Positions 1 to 8,507 are shown, counted from the first letter of the stretch. The stretch is 64,000 nt of DNA from Paenibacillus antarcticus (GCF_001637225.1 NZ_LVJI01000030.1:62001-126000); one strand, 5' to 3'. Notes: a model not told the origin generated them from the sequence alone. Translations and numbers: made by a program.

Positions 1-774
1 AAGGACGTAGTTCTTCTTGATGTAACACCATTGTCTCTTGGTATTGAAACTGCAGGCGGTGTATTTACGAAGATGATCGAACGTAATACGACGATCCCTA
101 CAAGTAAATCTCAAGTATTCTCTACTTATGCAGATAATCAACCAAGTGTTGAGATTCATGTTCTACAAGGTGAGCGTCAAATGGCTGCTGGCAACAAAAC
201 GCTTGGACGCTTTATGCTAGGAGATATTCCTCCGGCACAACGTGGTATTCCACAAATTGAAGTTACTTTTGATATTGACGCTAACGGAATCGTTAACGTA
301 TCTGCAACAGATAAAGGTACAAATAAAACTCAGAAGATTACTATCACATCTTCAAGTGGTTTGAGTGATGATGAAGTTGAACGTATGATGAAGGATGCTG
401 AAGAGCATGCGGAAGAGGATCGTCTACGTAAAGAGTTGATCGAAGCTAAGAACAATGCTGACCAACTTGTTTACTCAACAGACAAAGTGATTAAGGATCT
501 AGGTGAGAAGATCGATGCATCTGAAATCGAGAAAGCTGAAGCAGCGAAAGAAAAAGTGAAATCAGCTCTAGAAACAGATAACATTGAAGATATCACTAAG
601 GCAACTGAAGAGTTGACGGAAATCGTTCAACAATTGTCCATGAAGTTGTATGAGCAAGCTGCTGAGGCAGAGCAAGGTACTGAAGGCGAAGCTGAAGCAA
701 CTGGCGCAGCTAAAAAGGATAATGTTGTTGATGCAGATTACGAAGTTGTTGACGAAGATAAAAAACAAGAGTAA
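1..774 (+). CDS. dnaK: Chaperone protein DnaK (Hsp70), C-terminal part; 5' end outside window
   Basis: The gene is open in frame from base 1, so the ATPase domain and start lie upstream. What remains begins at the DVTPLSLGIET motif, the junction of the nucleotide-binding and substrate-binding domains. The beta-sandwich substrate-binding domain follows (IEVTFDIDANGIVNVSA), then the helical lid and an acidic Glu/Asp/Ala-rich tail. DnaK is the cytosolic ATP-driven Hsp70 that binds exposed hydrophobic segments and works with DnaJ and GrpE. dnaJ follows 138 bases downstream, as in the hrcA-grpE-dnaK-dnaJ operon of Firmicutes. The family assignment is certain; only about 257 residues are visible. 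Confidence 0.98.
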   Translation, partial: KDVVLLDVTPLSLGIETAGGVFTKMIERNTTIPTSKSQVFSTYADNQPSVEIHVLQGERQMAAGNKTLGRFMLGDIPPAQRGIPQIEVTFDIDANGIVNVSATDKGTNKTQKITITSSSGLSDDEVERMMKDAEEHAEEDRLRKELIEAKNNADQLVYSTDKVIKDLGEKIDASEIEKAEAAKEKVKSALETDNIEDITKATEELTEIVQQLSMKLYEQAAEAEQGTEGEAEATGAAKKDNVVDADYEVVDEDKKQE

Positions 775-810
775 CCTATAGAAAGTTTCCTTCATAAATT
801 GTGGTAGGAA

Positions 811-857
811 AAGGGGAAGGTCAAAGCTGGGGCATCCCGTGCTTTGGCTTTCCCTTT
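811..857 (+). terminator. Stem-loop between dnaK and dnaJ
   Basis: A 17-base-pair stem (811-827 with 841-857, three G-T wobbles) closes a 13-base loop. There is no clear T-run after it, so it is more likely a partial terminator, an mRNA processing site or a stabiliser that sets dnaK above dnaJ expression than a full stop. Confidence 0.55.
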
Positions 858-912
858 GTTACAATGAACAGCAACTATTTATAAGATAAATAAGATGGTA
901 TGGGGTGGAAGA

Positions 913-2028
913 GTGGCTGAAAAGCGCGATTATTACGAAGTGCTGGGCGTTAGCAAAAGCGCACCAGATGAAGAAATTAAGAAGGCCTATCGCAAACTTG
1001 CACGACAATATCATCCAGATGTGAACAAGGCCGATGATGCTGAAACAAAGTTTAAAGAAGTTAAAGAAGCCTATGACGTACTAAGTGATGGGCAGAAGAG
1101 AGCTGGATATGATCAATATGGACATGTTGATCCTAACCAAGGAGGATTCTCTGGTGGTGGCGACTTCGGTGGTGGTATGGGTGATATATTTGATATGTTC
1201 TTCGGTGGTGGCGGACGCCGTGATCCGAATGCACCACAACGTGGGAACGATCTCCAGTACACGATGACTATCGAGTTCAAAGAAGCTGTATTTGGTAAAG
1301 AAAATGATATTACTATTCCACGTACGGAGAATTGTGATACATGTCATGGTTCGGGTGCTAAGCCTGGAACGAAACCTCAGACTTGTCATGTGTGTCATGG
1401 TAGTGGACAAGAAGAAGTTGTACAGAATACACCATTCGGACGTATGGTGAATCGACGCACTTGTTCGACATGTAGTGGTAACGGTAAAATCATTAAGGAA
1501 CGTTGTACAACTTGTCAAGGACAAGGCAAAGTTAAAAAACAACGTAAAATTCATGTTAAGATTCCTGCAGGTGTAGATGATGGAGCACAATTGCGGATGA
1601 CGGGTGAAGGTGAAGGCGGAGTACGCGGGGGTCCATCAGGTGACCTGTATATTGTTATTCGCGTGAAATCTCATGAATTCTTTGAACGTGAAGGTGACGA
1701 TATTTATTGCGAGATCCCGCTGACTTTTGCTCAAGCTGCTTTAGGTGATGATGTTGAAATTCCAACATTAACTGAAAAAGTAAGGCTTAAGATTCCAGCA
1801 GGTACTCAGACGGGTACATTCTTCCGTCTCAGAGGTAAGGGAGTGCCACGTCTTCGTGGTATTGGCCAAGGAGATCAGCATGTTAAAGTTGTGATTGTTA
1901 CGCCAAGTAATCTAAGCGATGAGCAAAAAGATTTACTTCGCCAAATTGCCTCTTTAGACGGCGAGAAGACACATGAACATGAACAATCATTTTTTGATCG
2001 TGTGAAGAAGGCTTTCCGCGGAGATTGA
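913..2028 (+). CDS. dnaJ: Chaperone protein DnaJ (Hsp40)
   Basis: This is the co-chaperone that delivers substrates to DnaK and stimulates its ATPase. The N-terminal J domain carries the HPD motif (YHPDVNK, near residue 35). A Gly/Phe-rich linker follows, then four zinc-binding CxxCxGxG repeats (CDTCHGSG, CHVCHGSG, CSTCSGNG, CTTCQGQG) and the two C-terminal beta domains. It is a full-length type I DnaJ of 371 residues. I place the start at GTG 913, which gives MAEKRDYYEVLGV and has a GGGGTGG ribosome binding site about 5 bases upstream. An ATG at 895 would add six residues and lacks a good site. Confidence 0.97.
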   Translation: MAEKRDYYEVLGVSKSAPDEEIKKAYRKLARQYHPDVNKADDAETKFKEVKEAYDVLSDGQKRAGYDQYGHVDPNQGGFSGGGDFGGGMGDIFDMFFGGGGRRDPNAPQRGNDLQYTMTIEFKEAVFGKENDITIPRTENCDTCHGSGAKPGTKPQTCHVCHGSGQEEVVQNTPFGRMVNRRTCSTCSGNGKIIKERCTTCQGQGKVKKQRKIHVKIPAGVDDGAQLRMTGEGEGGVRGGPSGDLYIVIRVKSHEFFEREGDDIYCEIPLTFAQAALGDDVEIPTLTEKVRLKIPAGTQTGTFFRLRGKGVPRLRGIGQGDQHVKVVIVTPSNLSDEQKDLLRQIASLDGEKTHEHEQSFFDRVKKAFRGD

Positions 2029-2065
2029 TCCATTATTAACTATCATAGGATTGCATAGAAATTGT

Positions 2066-2095
2066 AAGCTCAGCCTTTATGGCTGAGCTTTTTTT
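2066..2095 (+). terminator. Rho-independent terminator after dnaJ
   Basis: A perfect 10-base-pair stem (AAGCTCAGCC with GGCTGAGCTT) closes a 5-base loop and is followed by a run of T. It ends the dnaK-dnaJ transcription unit. Confidence 0.92.
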
Positions 2096-2169
2096 GTATT
2101 TGTTAACACGCATAATTAGAAGAATGAAGCGGTAACCTAGGGGTATGAAAGCGTAGGTGAGAATAGAAG

Positions 2170-2469
2170 ATGGGTGAAAGAAATATTCTAGCTTATTTCA
2201 AAAGTCCTGAAGAAGCAGATCAGGTATCACGAAAGCTTGCGTCATTACGGGTTGTTGATATGTCCATTAACCGATTTGGTTCGTACATGGGAGGTGAGCT
2301 TAATCCTTCCGAAGGGATTCTTACGGCTGCTTCTACACTGAGTGGCGGTATGAGTGATAGAGGTCAGGATGGGACGCGAGGATTTGATATTCTACTAACC
2401 GTTGTGACAGAGAATGATTCTTTCGATCAAGCTATACGTATTATTGAAGAAGCTGGAGGTATGGTGTAG
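2170..2469 (+). CDS. Conserved small protein of unknown function
   Basis: The product has 99 residues and I do not recognise its family. It reads as a compact soluble fold: an N-terminal strand and helix (ILAYFKSPEEADQVSRKL), a glycine-rich middle with GGMSDRGQDG, and a C-terminal strand and helix (DILLTVVTENDSFDQAIRII). This is a beta-alpha-beta pattern like small ferredoxin-like stress proteins, but that is only a resemblance. A purine-rich GTAGGTGAG lies upstream of ATG 2170. It sits alone between the dnaJ terminator and the next small gene, 36 bases away, so the two are probably cotranscribed. The reading frame and ribosome binding site make it a real gene; the function is not known. Confidence 0.75.
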   Translation: MGERNILAYFKSPEEADQVSRKLASLRVVDMSINRFGSYMGGELNPSEGILTAASTLSGGMSDRGQDGTRGFDILLTVVTENDSFDQAIRIIEEAGGMV

Positions 2470-2505
2470 TCATATCCTAATTTAGAGGAAGGAAGGTTGA
2501 ATGGA

Positions 2506-2697
2506 ATGACCAAATATACGCACGAGAAGAATGTGAAAATGACAAAGACAGAGAAGATTATTGAACTGATGTCCGCCAAACAAGAAGACGTAGAATTCTC
2601 AGCACTCGAAGCAGATCAGGAAGATGTTGAAGCAATAAGAAGAAGTGAAGCAGCAGATGGGCGACAGTTAAAAAGAATGAATCGTGACGAAAAATAG
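2506..2697 (+). CDS. Small highly charged protein of unknown function
   Basis: The product is 63 residues, almost entirely hydrophilic and charged (KTEKIIELMS, DQEDVEAIRRSEAADGRQLK), and probably helical or disordered. I choose ATG 2506 because the GGAAGG ribosome binding site at 2491-2496 is 9 bases upstream. The alternative TTG at 2497 touches that site. It follows the 99-residue gene closely and is closed by the hairpin at 2746-2781. I do not recognise the family. Its size and composition resemble the small charged proteins common in spore formers, which is only a guess. Confidence 0.6.
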   Translation: MTKYTHEKNVKMTKTEKIIELMSAKQEDVEFSALEADQEDVEAIRRSEAADGRQLKRMNRDEK

Positions 2698-2745
2698 TTC
2701 CTTCACTTGGATCATGAACGCATAAGGGTTGGAATGGATTAGAAT

Positions 2746-2781
2746 ATGGCTATGTCGTCTATATATGGACGACATAGCCAT
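2746..2781 (+). terminator. Perfect 14-bp hairpin, probable terminator
   Basis: The arms at 2746-2759 and 2768-2781 pair perfectly over 14 bases around an 8-base loop. The following TTAATTATATA is only moderately T-rich, so it may be a leaky terminator ahead of prmA. Confidence 0.65.
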
Positions 2782-2801
2782 TTAATTATATAGTTGAAAT
2801 T

Positions 2802-2831
2802 TTGTACACAGAACTCTTTGTATAGTACAAT
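2802..2831 (+). promoter_or_regulatory. Candidate sigma-A promoter for prmA
   Basis: TTGTAC at 2802-2807 and TACAAT at 2826-2831 are 18 bases apart, upstream of prmA ATG 2869. The predicted transcript would start near 2838 with a 31-base leader. The match is moderate. Confidence 0.4.
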
Positions 2832-2868
2832 GATATTTATGCAAAAGTACGAGGGGGATATTTACATA

Positions 2869-3837
2869 ATGTTATGGCATGAGTTTACGATACATACCAC
2901 GGAAGAATCAGTTGAGATGATTTCTAATTTCCTGCACGAGGCAGGAGCGGGTGGCGTGTCCATTGAAGAATCAGGAACGTTAAATAAAGTACGGGATACG
3001 AAATATGGTGAGCTATATGATATGCCACTTAATGATATTCCAGAAGGGCAGGCTGAGATCAAAGGCTATTTCTCTTTGGAGTTGGAGCTTGACTCGATTA
3101 CGGTAACGTTGAAGCAGCGAATCGAAGAGCTGGGTGAGTATGTGGATACCGGTGATGTTCGTTATGAGAGCAAGACGGTCAATGAAGATGATTGGGCTGA
3201 TGCATGGAAGAAATATTTTAAGCCCTTGCGTGTATCCAAGACCCTAACGATAAAGCCAACATGGGAAGAATATACTCCTGAGTCTGAAGATGAGAAGCTT
3301 ATTCATTTAGATCCGGGAATGGCATTTGGTACGGGTGCGCACCCAACCACATCTCTTTGTCTACGCACGTTAGAGAATGTGATTAAAGGTGGCGAAGAAA
3401 TTATCGATGTCGGAACGGGGTCAGGTATATTGGCTATCGGCGCCATTCTACTTGGAGCAAAGCATGTTCTAGCTGTAGATTTGGATCCTGTTGCAGTACA
3501 TAGTGCTAAGGAGAATACGGCTTTTAATGGAATGCAAGATCGTATTACGGTTAAAGAAAGTGATCTACTCTCGGTATTCAAGCACCAATCAGAAGGCGTG
3601 AATTTAGGCGTGACTGTGCCTGTTAATATGGTTGTTGCAAATATTCTAGCGGAGATTATTTTATTATTGATTGATGATGTGTACCAAGTGTTGGAGCCTG
3701 ATGGAATCTTTATAACGTCCGGAATTTATAAGAATAAAGAACATGTGGTTCAAGAGGCGCTTAAGCTCGCCAATTTTGAAATAATCGATGTGAATCGTGA
3801 AGAAGAATGGATTGCCTTTGTGGCTAGAAAGAGGTAA
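2869..3837 (+). CDS. prmA: Ribosomal protein L11 methyltransferase PrmA
   Basis: PrmA uses S-adenosylmethionine to methylate ribosomal protein L11. The 322-residue protein has an N-terminal recognition domain and the characteristic linker DPGMAFGTGAHPTT. A class I methyltransferase domain follows, with the SAM-binding motif DVGTGSGILAI and the catalytic-region motif VVANILAEI. I choose ATG 2869 (MLWHEFTIHT), preceded by GAGGGGG about 11 bases upstream; an in-frame ATG at 2794 adds 25 residues unlike the family. The gene follows dnaJ as yqeT does in B. subtilis. The M50 protease gene begins 2 bases after its stop. Confidence 0.96.
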   Translation: MLWHEFTIHTTEESVEMISNFLHEAGAGGVSIEESGTLNKVRDTKYGELYDMPLNDIPEGQAEIKGYFSLELELDSITVTLKQRIEELGEYVDTGDVRYESKTVNEDDWADAWKKYFKPLRVSKTLTIKPTWEEYTPESEDEKLIHLDPGMAFGTGAHPTTSLCLRTLENVIKGGEEIIDVGTGSGILAIGAILLGAKHVLAVDLDPVAVHSAKENTAFNGMQDRITVKESDLLSVFKHQSEGVNLGVTVPVNMVVANILAEIILLLIDDVYQVLEPDGIFITSGIYKNKEHVVQEALKLANFEIIDVNREEEWIAFVARKR

Positions 3838-3839
3838 GT

Positions 3840-4523
3840 ATGGATTTTCTAAATAAGATATTGATTTATCCGATCGACAAAATGCCGTTTTTCTTAATAG
3901 CGATCGTGTTGGCTTTTACGGTACATGAGTTCTCGCATGCCTATTTCGCCAATAAATTCGGTGACCCAACAGCGAAGTTGTTAGGACGAGTGACCTTGAA
4001 TCCAGCTGTTCATTTTGATTTGTTTGGTATTATATTGTTAGTTATTGCAGGATTTGGTTGGGCAAGACCCGTTCCCGTGAACCGTGATAATTTTAACCGT
4101 CCACGACTAATGGGCGTCATTGTATCTATTGCAGGGCCGCTTAGTAATTTTGTGCTTGGTGTAGTGGGTGCTTTGATTTATGCAGGTCTTGTACAATTCG
4201 GTGTTCTAGATTCCATTACGAATCTGAAATTAGCTGAAGCGATTGCGACCTTGTTCTATTTCATTATTATCATGAACTTTTTCCTATTTCTATTTAATCT
4301 TATCCCATTACCTCCTCTGGATGGGTACCGTGTGCTGGAAGACGTTGTACCACGTGAAGTTAGAGGTAAATTACAGAAATTTGAACAATGGTCGATGTTA
4401 GTATTTCTACTAATTCTGTTTATTCCAGAACTTCAGAAATATACGATTGCCCCTTTGTATACCGCAGCTATGACGATGTATGTGAATTTTATTAATATGT
4501 TTATGGTGATGTTTGGGGCTTAA
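3840..4523 (+). CDS. Site-2 protease family (M50) integral membrane metalloprotease, YwhC-like
   Basis: The 227-residue polytopic membrane protein carries the zinc-binding HExxH motif in its first membrane helix (VHEFSHAYFA, about residues 23-32). It also has the C-terminal NLIPLPPLDGYRVL motif that supplies the third zinc ligand, as in short intramembrane peptidase M50 proteins. Such proteins cut substrates within the membrane; the substrate here is unknown. ATG 3840 overlaps a GAGGTAAG ribosome binding site at the end of prmA, implying translational coupling. It is cotranscribed between prmA and rsmE. Confidence 0.9.
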   Translation: MDFLNKILIYPIDKMPFFLIAIVLAFTVHEFSHAYFANKFGDPTAKLLGRVTLNPAVHFDLFGIILLVIAGFGWARPVPVNRDNFNRPRLMGVIVSIAGPLSNFVLGVVGALIYAGLVQFGVLDSITNLKLAEAIATLFYFIIIMNFFLFLFNLIPLPPLDGYRVLEDVVPREVRGKLQKFEQWSMLVFLLILFIPELQKYTIAPLYTAAMTMYVNFINMFMVMFGA

Positions 4524-4552
4524 TTTATGTAAGGATAGGATGTGGATAAACA

Positions 4553-5317
4553 ATGCAACGATACTTTGTATCTGTGGAACAATTCAAGGACAATACAGTA
4601 GAGATTACTGGGGATGATGCGAGACATATTACGAAAGTGATGCGTGGTAAGGTAGGAGATAAGATCATTGTAAGTGACGGTCTATCTCGCGAAGCGTTAG
4701 TGGAGCTATCAGTATTAGAGCAAGATCTAGTTACTGCTAATATCGTTGAACATCTCGATATGTTACAAGAAGCACAAGTGAAAGTTACTGTGGCACAGAG
4801 TCTTCCCAAAGGGGATAAGATGGAGACGGTTATTCAGAAGTGTACAGAAATCGGCGCTGTGTCCTTTGTACCATTTCTCTCAGAACGGACCATTGTTCAG
4901 TATGATTCGAAGAAAGAAGAGAAACGTCTAGATCGATGGCGTAAGATTTGTAAAGAAGCTGCTGAGCAAAGTCATCGTAATATCGTTCCAGTAGTTGAGC
5001 CTTCAATGACATGGTCTCAGCTTATGAAGTCATTTTCAAAGTATGATGCCGTATATTTCTGTTACGAGAAAGAGCATGGGTTACAATTACGTGATGCTCT
5101 GACTCCCTTTATCCAAAGTGTAACAACCGGTAGTGCACCTAAAGTGCTTCTCATGGTTGGTCCAGAAGGTGGATTTAGTGAAGCAGAATGCCGTAAAGCT
5201 GAGGAAGCGGGCGCTATAAGTGTAGGATTAGGACGTCGGATTCTTCGCTGTGAGACTGCCGGTATGGTTGCCCTTTCCTGCATATTATATGACTTTGGTG
5301 AAATGGGCGGAGTCTAA
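4553..5317 (+). CDS. rsmE: 16S rRNA (uracil-1498-N3)-methyltransferase RsmE
   Basis: RsmE methylates N3 of U1498 in 16S rRNA. The 254-residue protein has an N-terminal PUA-like domain and a C-terminal SPOUT knot. Family motifs are LPKGDKMETVIQKCTEIG, GPEGGFSEAE and LGRRILRCETA; the last forms the SAM-binding knot. It follows the M50 protease gene by 29 bases, matching yqeU after yqeT in B. subtilis. In B. subtilis the next gene is mtaB (yqeV), which is absent here; a terminator follows instead. Confidence 0.96.
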   Translation: MQRYFVSVEQFKDNTVEITGDDARHITKVMRGKVGDKIIVSDGLSREALVELSVLEQDLVTANIVEHLDMLQEAQVKVTVAQSLPKGDKMETVIQKCTEIGAVSFVPFLSERTIVQYDSKKEEKRLDRWRKICKEAAEQSHRNIVPVVEPSMTWSQLMKSFSKYDAVYFCYEKEHGLQLRDALTPFIQSVTTGSAPKVLLMVGPEGGFSEAECRKAEEAGAISVGLGRRILRCETAGMVALSCILYDFGEMGGV

Positions 5318-5382
5318 CGCACGCTATTCACCATCCATAGATACTTGCGGACAATCACACGTTTTAGCGACAATATGGACAG

Positions 5383-5433
5383 GGATTTCATTTCCAAGAT
5401 AGTGGAAGTGAAATCCTTGTTGTTATTATTTTT
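5383..5433 (+). terminator. Rho-independent terminator after rsmE
   Basis: A 13-base-pair stem (5383-5395 with 5404-5416, one wobble) is followed by a T-rich run TTGTTGTTATTATTTTT. It closes the prmA-M50-rsmE unit. Confidence 0.85.
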
Positions 5434-5463
5434 AATACTATGGAATGTTGGGGGTCATCATCT

Positions 5464-5895
5464 ATGGCACGCAAAGAGATCTCAGCAGGTGGTGTCGTGT
5501 ACATGAAAGAGCAAGAGGGTCTTCGGATACAGCTTATACTGGACCGTTACGGCAAGATATCCTTACCGAAGGGTAAGATGGAGCTTGGAGAGACGATTGA
5601 AGAGACCGCTCTGCGTGAAATTGAAGAGGAGACAGGCATACTTGGAGAAATTGTCTCCCCTGTAGATATTATCGCGTACACGTATCAGAATCCCGTTTAT
5701 GGTGAAGTTAATAAGGAAGTACACTATTATCTAGTGGAAGCCAAGAGTGGTCATCTGAAACCGCAGGTTGAAGAGATCAATGAAGTGTCATGGTATGATT
5801 CTATGGTGGCTTGGAATCGTCAGCTAAAGAGTGGTTATCGAAATAATGATGCTATTCTTAAAAAGGTTCTGTTACTATTAGGAGTAAATGTCTGA
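5464..5895 (+). CDS. NUDIX hydrolase
   Basis: The 143-residue single-domain enzyme has a complete NUDIX box, GKMELGETIEETALREIEEETGI, matching GX5EX7REUXEEXGU, about residues 36-58. NUDIX enzymes hydrolyse nucleoside diphosphates linked to another group. The sequence after AGGVVY resembles the Ap4A-hydrolase type, but the substrate cannot be assigned. The start is ATG 5464 (MARKEISAGG) with TTGGGGGTC upstream; an ATG at 5440 would add eight unlikely residues. Its stop lies 5 bases from the stop of the convergent transporter gene. Confidence 0.9.
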   Translation: MARKEISAGGVVYMKEQEGLRIQLILDRYGKISLPKGKMELGETIEETALREIEEETGILGEIVSPVDIIAYTYQNPVYGEVNKEVHYYLVEAKSGHLKPQVEEINEVSWYDSMVAWNRQLKSGYRNNDAILKKVLLLLGVNV

Positions 5896-5900
5896 TAGAT

Positions 5901-6881
5901 CTATATAGATATACGATTATCTATCCTTCTCCAAAGTGGGAGATAACATATAGGCAGTGCTATAAGCGAGCATAGAATGTTAAATATCGTCTGCGAATGG
6001 GCAATTTGGCTACCCAAGTCGCTGGATATCCATGCGGATACATGATGTAACTGTTGAATAAAGGGCATGAATAAAGCGGCACCACCAACATTCAATACGA
6101 CATGAGTCCAAGCAACAAATTTGCCTGAGGGAGTACTTCCTGCTGTAGCAATAACCGCAGTAAGGCAAGTACCTATGTTTGAACCAAGGACGATAGCAAT
6201 ACCAACCTCTACGGGAAGTGATCCAGAACTGGCCAGCCCCATCGCAAGACCGATGACCGCTGCACTACTATGAATAAGAGCGGTTAGGCATGCTCCAGCA
6301 GCTATTCCCCAAAGGACATTCTGAGAGGCGCGATCGATGAACCATGCGAAGACACCGTAGGTATCCAATGTGGGGCCAATGGATTGCATGACACGAATGC
6401 CAAACATGACTAGTGCAAATCCAGCTATTGCGAGAGAAATGTATTGTATGGGCTCGTAGAGATGCTTGAACCGGCGAAGTTTCCACGAATCTCGATCGTT
6501 AGCGACCACAGCAATGGCCCATATCGCTAGGGCTAGAAGTAGCAGAGGTGCTGCGATCTTTCCTATCTGTAAACCGATTAACTCGGTCGTTAGACAGGTA
6601 CCAATGTTGCTTCCCAGAATAATACCAATTGTTCTAGCGTAGGTGAGTAGACCGGCATTCACAAGCCCCATGGTGATGACGGTTACTGCTGTACTGCTTT
6701 GTAGAATGGCAGTAATGACTGTGCTGAATAACATGCCCTTGAGAGGGGATTCGGTTGCTTTTCTTAGGAAAGAGGTCAAGAAGGGACCGGCCCAACGTGC
6801 TAAAGCGACTTCCATGACTTTCATACCGAAGAGAAAAATGGCGAGTCCGTATATAATGGGGAAAATAATAGATTGGAACAT
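5901..6881 (-). CDS. Na/Pi cotransporter family protein (YqeW-like)
   Basis: The 326-residue membrane protein belongs to the Na+/phosphate symporter family. It has the two inverted-repeat signature segments, ILQSSTAVTVITMGLV (about residues 59-74) and IHSSAAVIGLAMGLASSG. The QSSTA motifs are the substrate-binding loops of NptA-type carriers. Around eight hydrophobic helices are visible. It lacks the C-terminal PhoU-like domain of longer relatives. An AAAGGAG ribosome binding site precedes its ATG. B. subtilis yqeW has the same family and chromosomal neighbourhood, so this is probably its ortholog. Phosphate as substrate is inferred from family. Confidence 0.9.
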   Translation of the reverse strand: MFQSIIFPIIYGLAIFLFGMKVMEVALARWAGPFLTSFLRKATESPLKGMLFSTVITAILQSSTAVTVITMGLVNAGLLTYARTIGIILGSNIGTCLTTELIGLQIGKIAAPLLLLALAIWAIAVVANDRDSWKLRRFKHLYEPIQYISLAIAGFALVMFGIRVMQSIGPTLDTYGVFAWFIDRASQNVLWGIAAGACLTALIHSSAAVIGLAMGLASSGSLPVEVGIAIVLGSNIGTCLTAVIATAGSTPSGKFVAWTHVVLNVGGAALFMPFIQQLHHVSAWISSDLGSQIAHSQTIFNILCSLIALPICYLPLWRRIDNRISI

Positions 6882-6929
6882 AGAGTGAGTCTCCTTTAGT
6901 GATTCTTGTCCTATGATTTACTTATATGT

Positions 6930-6949
6930 TCATGGCTCTACAGCCATGA
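6930..6949. promoter_or_regulatory. Palindrome between the Na/Pi transporter and the rRNA methyltransferase gene
   Basis: TCATGGCT and AGCCATGA are perfect 8-base arms around CTAC, in the 134-base region between two divergent genes. Three nearby TGACA elements (6947, 6956, 6971) are not spaced as in a PhoP box. It could be an operator; no regulator can be named. Confidence 0.35.
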
Positions 6950-7015
6950 CAAACATGACAGAACCTGTGGTGACAACATGTGCACGTGCAGGTATATATT
7001 AGGGAGTGAAGTATA

Positions 7016-8389
7016 GTGGCATCAGTTATTTTACATCGTAGTCAGAAGAAAAGATTGGAACAAGGACATCCTTGGGTATACAAAAGTGAAATTGCAACGG
7101 TAGAAGGGGAACCAGAAGCAGGACAATTGGTGAATATTCTTAATCATCAGAAGCGCTATCTCGGGACAGGTTATTATAATGCTGCTTCACAGATCACGGT
7201 TAGAGTCGTTTCTTACAAACCGCTGGAAGCAATGGATAAAGCTTTCTTTGTTGATCGCTTCCAGAACACGCTACAGCATCGTGAGCGCTTCACCAAGGGA
7301 GAGAAAGCTTATCGATTGGTCTATGGTGAGGCGGATTTCTTACCTGGTCTAATTGTAGATCGATTCGGTGATGTACTTGTCATCCAATTGTTAACACTTG
7401 GTATGGACGTGTGTCGCAATGATATTGTGGAAGCATTAGTACAAGTTATGAAACCACAGGGAATTTATGAACGCAGCGACGTATCTGTGCGTGAACTAGA
7501 AGGCCTGGAACAAGTGAAGGGTCCTTTGTACGGAGAGTGTCCACGCCATGTGACCGTTCGTGAGAATGGTCTTGCTATTAAAGTCGATATTGTTGAAGGA
7601 CAGAAGACGGGTTATTTCTTCGATCAACGTGAGAACCGCGCTTCGATTGAGCCTTTAATGACAGGTTGGGGTGGAAGAAGTGGCATCACCGTACAGGAAG
7701 TTGAACAAGATGGTATTACGAAGGAACTACCAGTGAATAAGAGTGGCAGTGTTGTTACATTCCCTTATTGGGATGGAGCTACAGTGTTAGAATGTTTCTC
7801 ACATACAGGTAGCTTTACACTACACGCTTGTAAATACGGAGCTAAGAAGGTAACTTGTCTGGATATTTCTCAACATGCTATTGAGAGCGCTCAGGAAAAT
7901 GTTGATTTAAATGGATTCACAGACCGAGTAGAGTTCGTCGTAGATGATGCTTTCCAATATCTCCGCACACAGGTTAAGGGTGTCGATGAGAGGGAGAAAA
8001 GATCTACTCCGGGTACAGGAAAGAACAAGATAGATACTTCTAAACCGATGACTCCAGGTGTTGGAAGAACATGGGATGTTGTTATTCTTGATCCTCCAGC
8101 ATTCGCTAAAACGAAGAGTGCAGTTCCTGGGGCATCTCGCGGTTATAAAGATATTAATCTTCATGGGATGAAGCTGGTAAATGAAGGTGGATTCCTCGTA
8201 ACGGCAAGCTGCTCTTACCATATGCGTCCAGATATTTTTCTAGAGACGATCCAAGATGCCGCATTAGATGCAGGTAAGATTCTTCGTCTAATTGAGTGGC
8301 GTGCAGCGGGTAAAGACCATCCACAGATTCTAGGTGTGGATGAAGGTCACTATCTTAAATTCGCTATCTTTGAAGTACGTAGTAAATAA
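7016..8389 (+). CDS. RlmI/RlmK-family 23S rRNA (cytosine-C5)-methyltransferase-like protein
   Basis: The 457-residue protein has an N-terminal PUA domain (LHRSQKKRLEQGHPWVYKSEI), an EEHEE-like middle domain and a class I SAM methyltransferase domain. The SAM motifs are VLECFSHTGSFTLHA and VTCLDIS; the catalytic loop is DVVILDPPAFAKTKSAV. The C-terminal SCSYHM carries the cysteine expected of the RlmI group. Family members run near 400 residues. This one has two extra stretches: about residues 215-253, just before SAM motif I, and about 321-350, rich in Lys/Thr/Pro/Gly just before DPPAF. The start is GTG 7016 with AGGGAGTGA upstream. The family is sure; the modified nucleotide is not. Confidence 0.88.
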   Translation: MASVILHRSQKKRLEQGHPWVYKSEIATVEGEPEAGQLVNILNHQKRYLGTGYYNAASQITVRVVSYKPLEAMDKAFFVDRFQNTLQHRERFTKGEKAYRLVYGEADFLPGLIVDRFGDVLVIQLLTLGMDVCRNDIVEALVQVMKPQGIYERSDVSVRELEGLEQVKGPLYGECPRHVTVRENGLAIKVDIVEGQKTGYFFDQRENRASIEPLMTGWGGRSGITVQEVEQDGITKELPVNKSGSVVTFPYWDGATVLECFSHTGSFTLHACKYGAKKVTCLDISQHAIESAQENVDLNGFTDRVEFVVDDAFQYLRTQVKGVDEREKRSTPGTGKNKIDTSKPMTPGVGRTWDVVILDPPAFAKTKSAVPGASRGYKDINLHGMKLVNEGGFLVTASCSYHMRPDIFLETIQDAALDAGKILRLIEWRAAGKDHPQILGVDEGHYLKFAIFEVRSK

Positions 8390-8394
8390 TGTTC

Positions 8395-8445
8395 AAAAAA
8401 AAGCATCCTTTTCTCAATTTATTTGAGAGAAGAATGCTTTTTTTT
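8395..8445. terminator. Bidirectional terminator
   Basis: A long hairpin (AAGCAT..TTCTCAA with TTGAGAGAA..ATGCTT) is flanked by an A-run on the left and a T-run on the right. It can terminate the methyltransferase gene on the plus strand and the transporter operon on the minus strand. Confidence 0.88.
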
Positions 8446-8507
8446 GTCGCCTCAATAAATGAGGATTTATCAAGTTAGTTATGGATCTATTATAAAAAAA
8501 TAAATTT

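Noticed and set aside
1081..1590. 169-codon open frame on the minus strand inside dnaJ
   Set aside because: It is antisense to a certain gene, its translation is Ser/Thr-rich without any family motif, and it has no ribosome binding site.
6947..6975. PhoP box before the Na/Pi transporter
   Set aside because: The TGACA elements are 9 and 15 bases apart instead of the 11-base period of PhoP sites.
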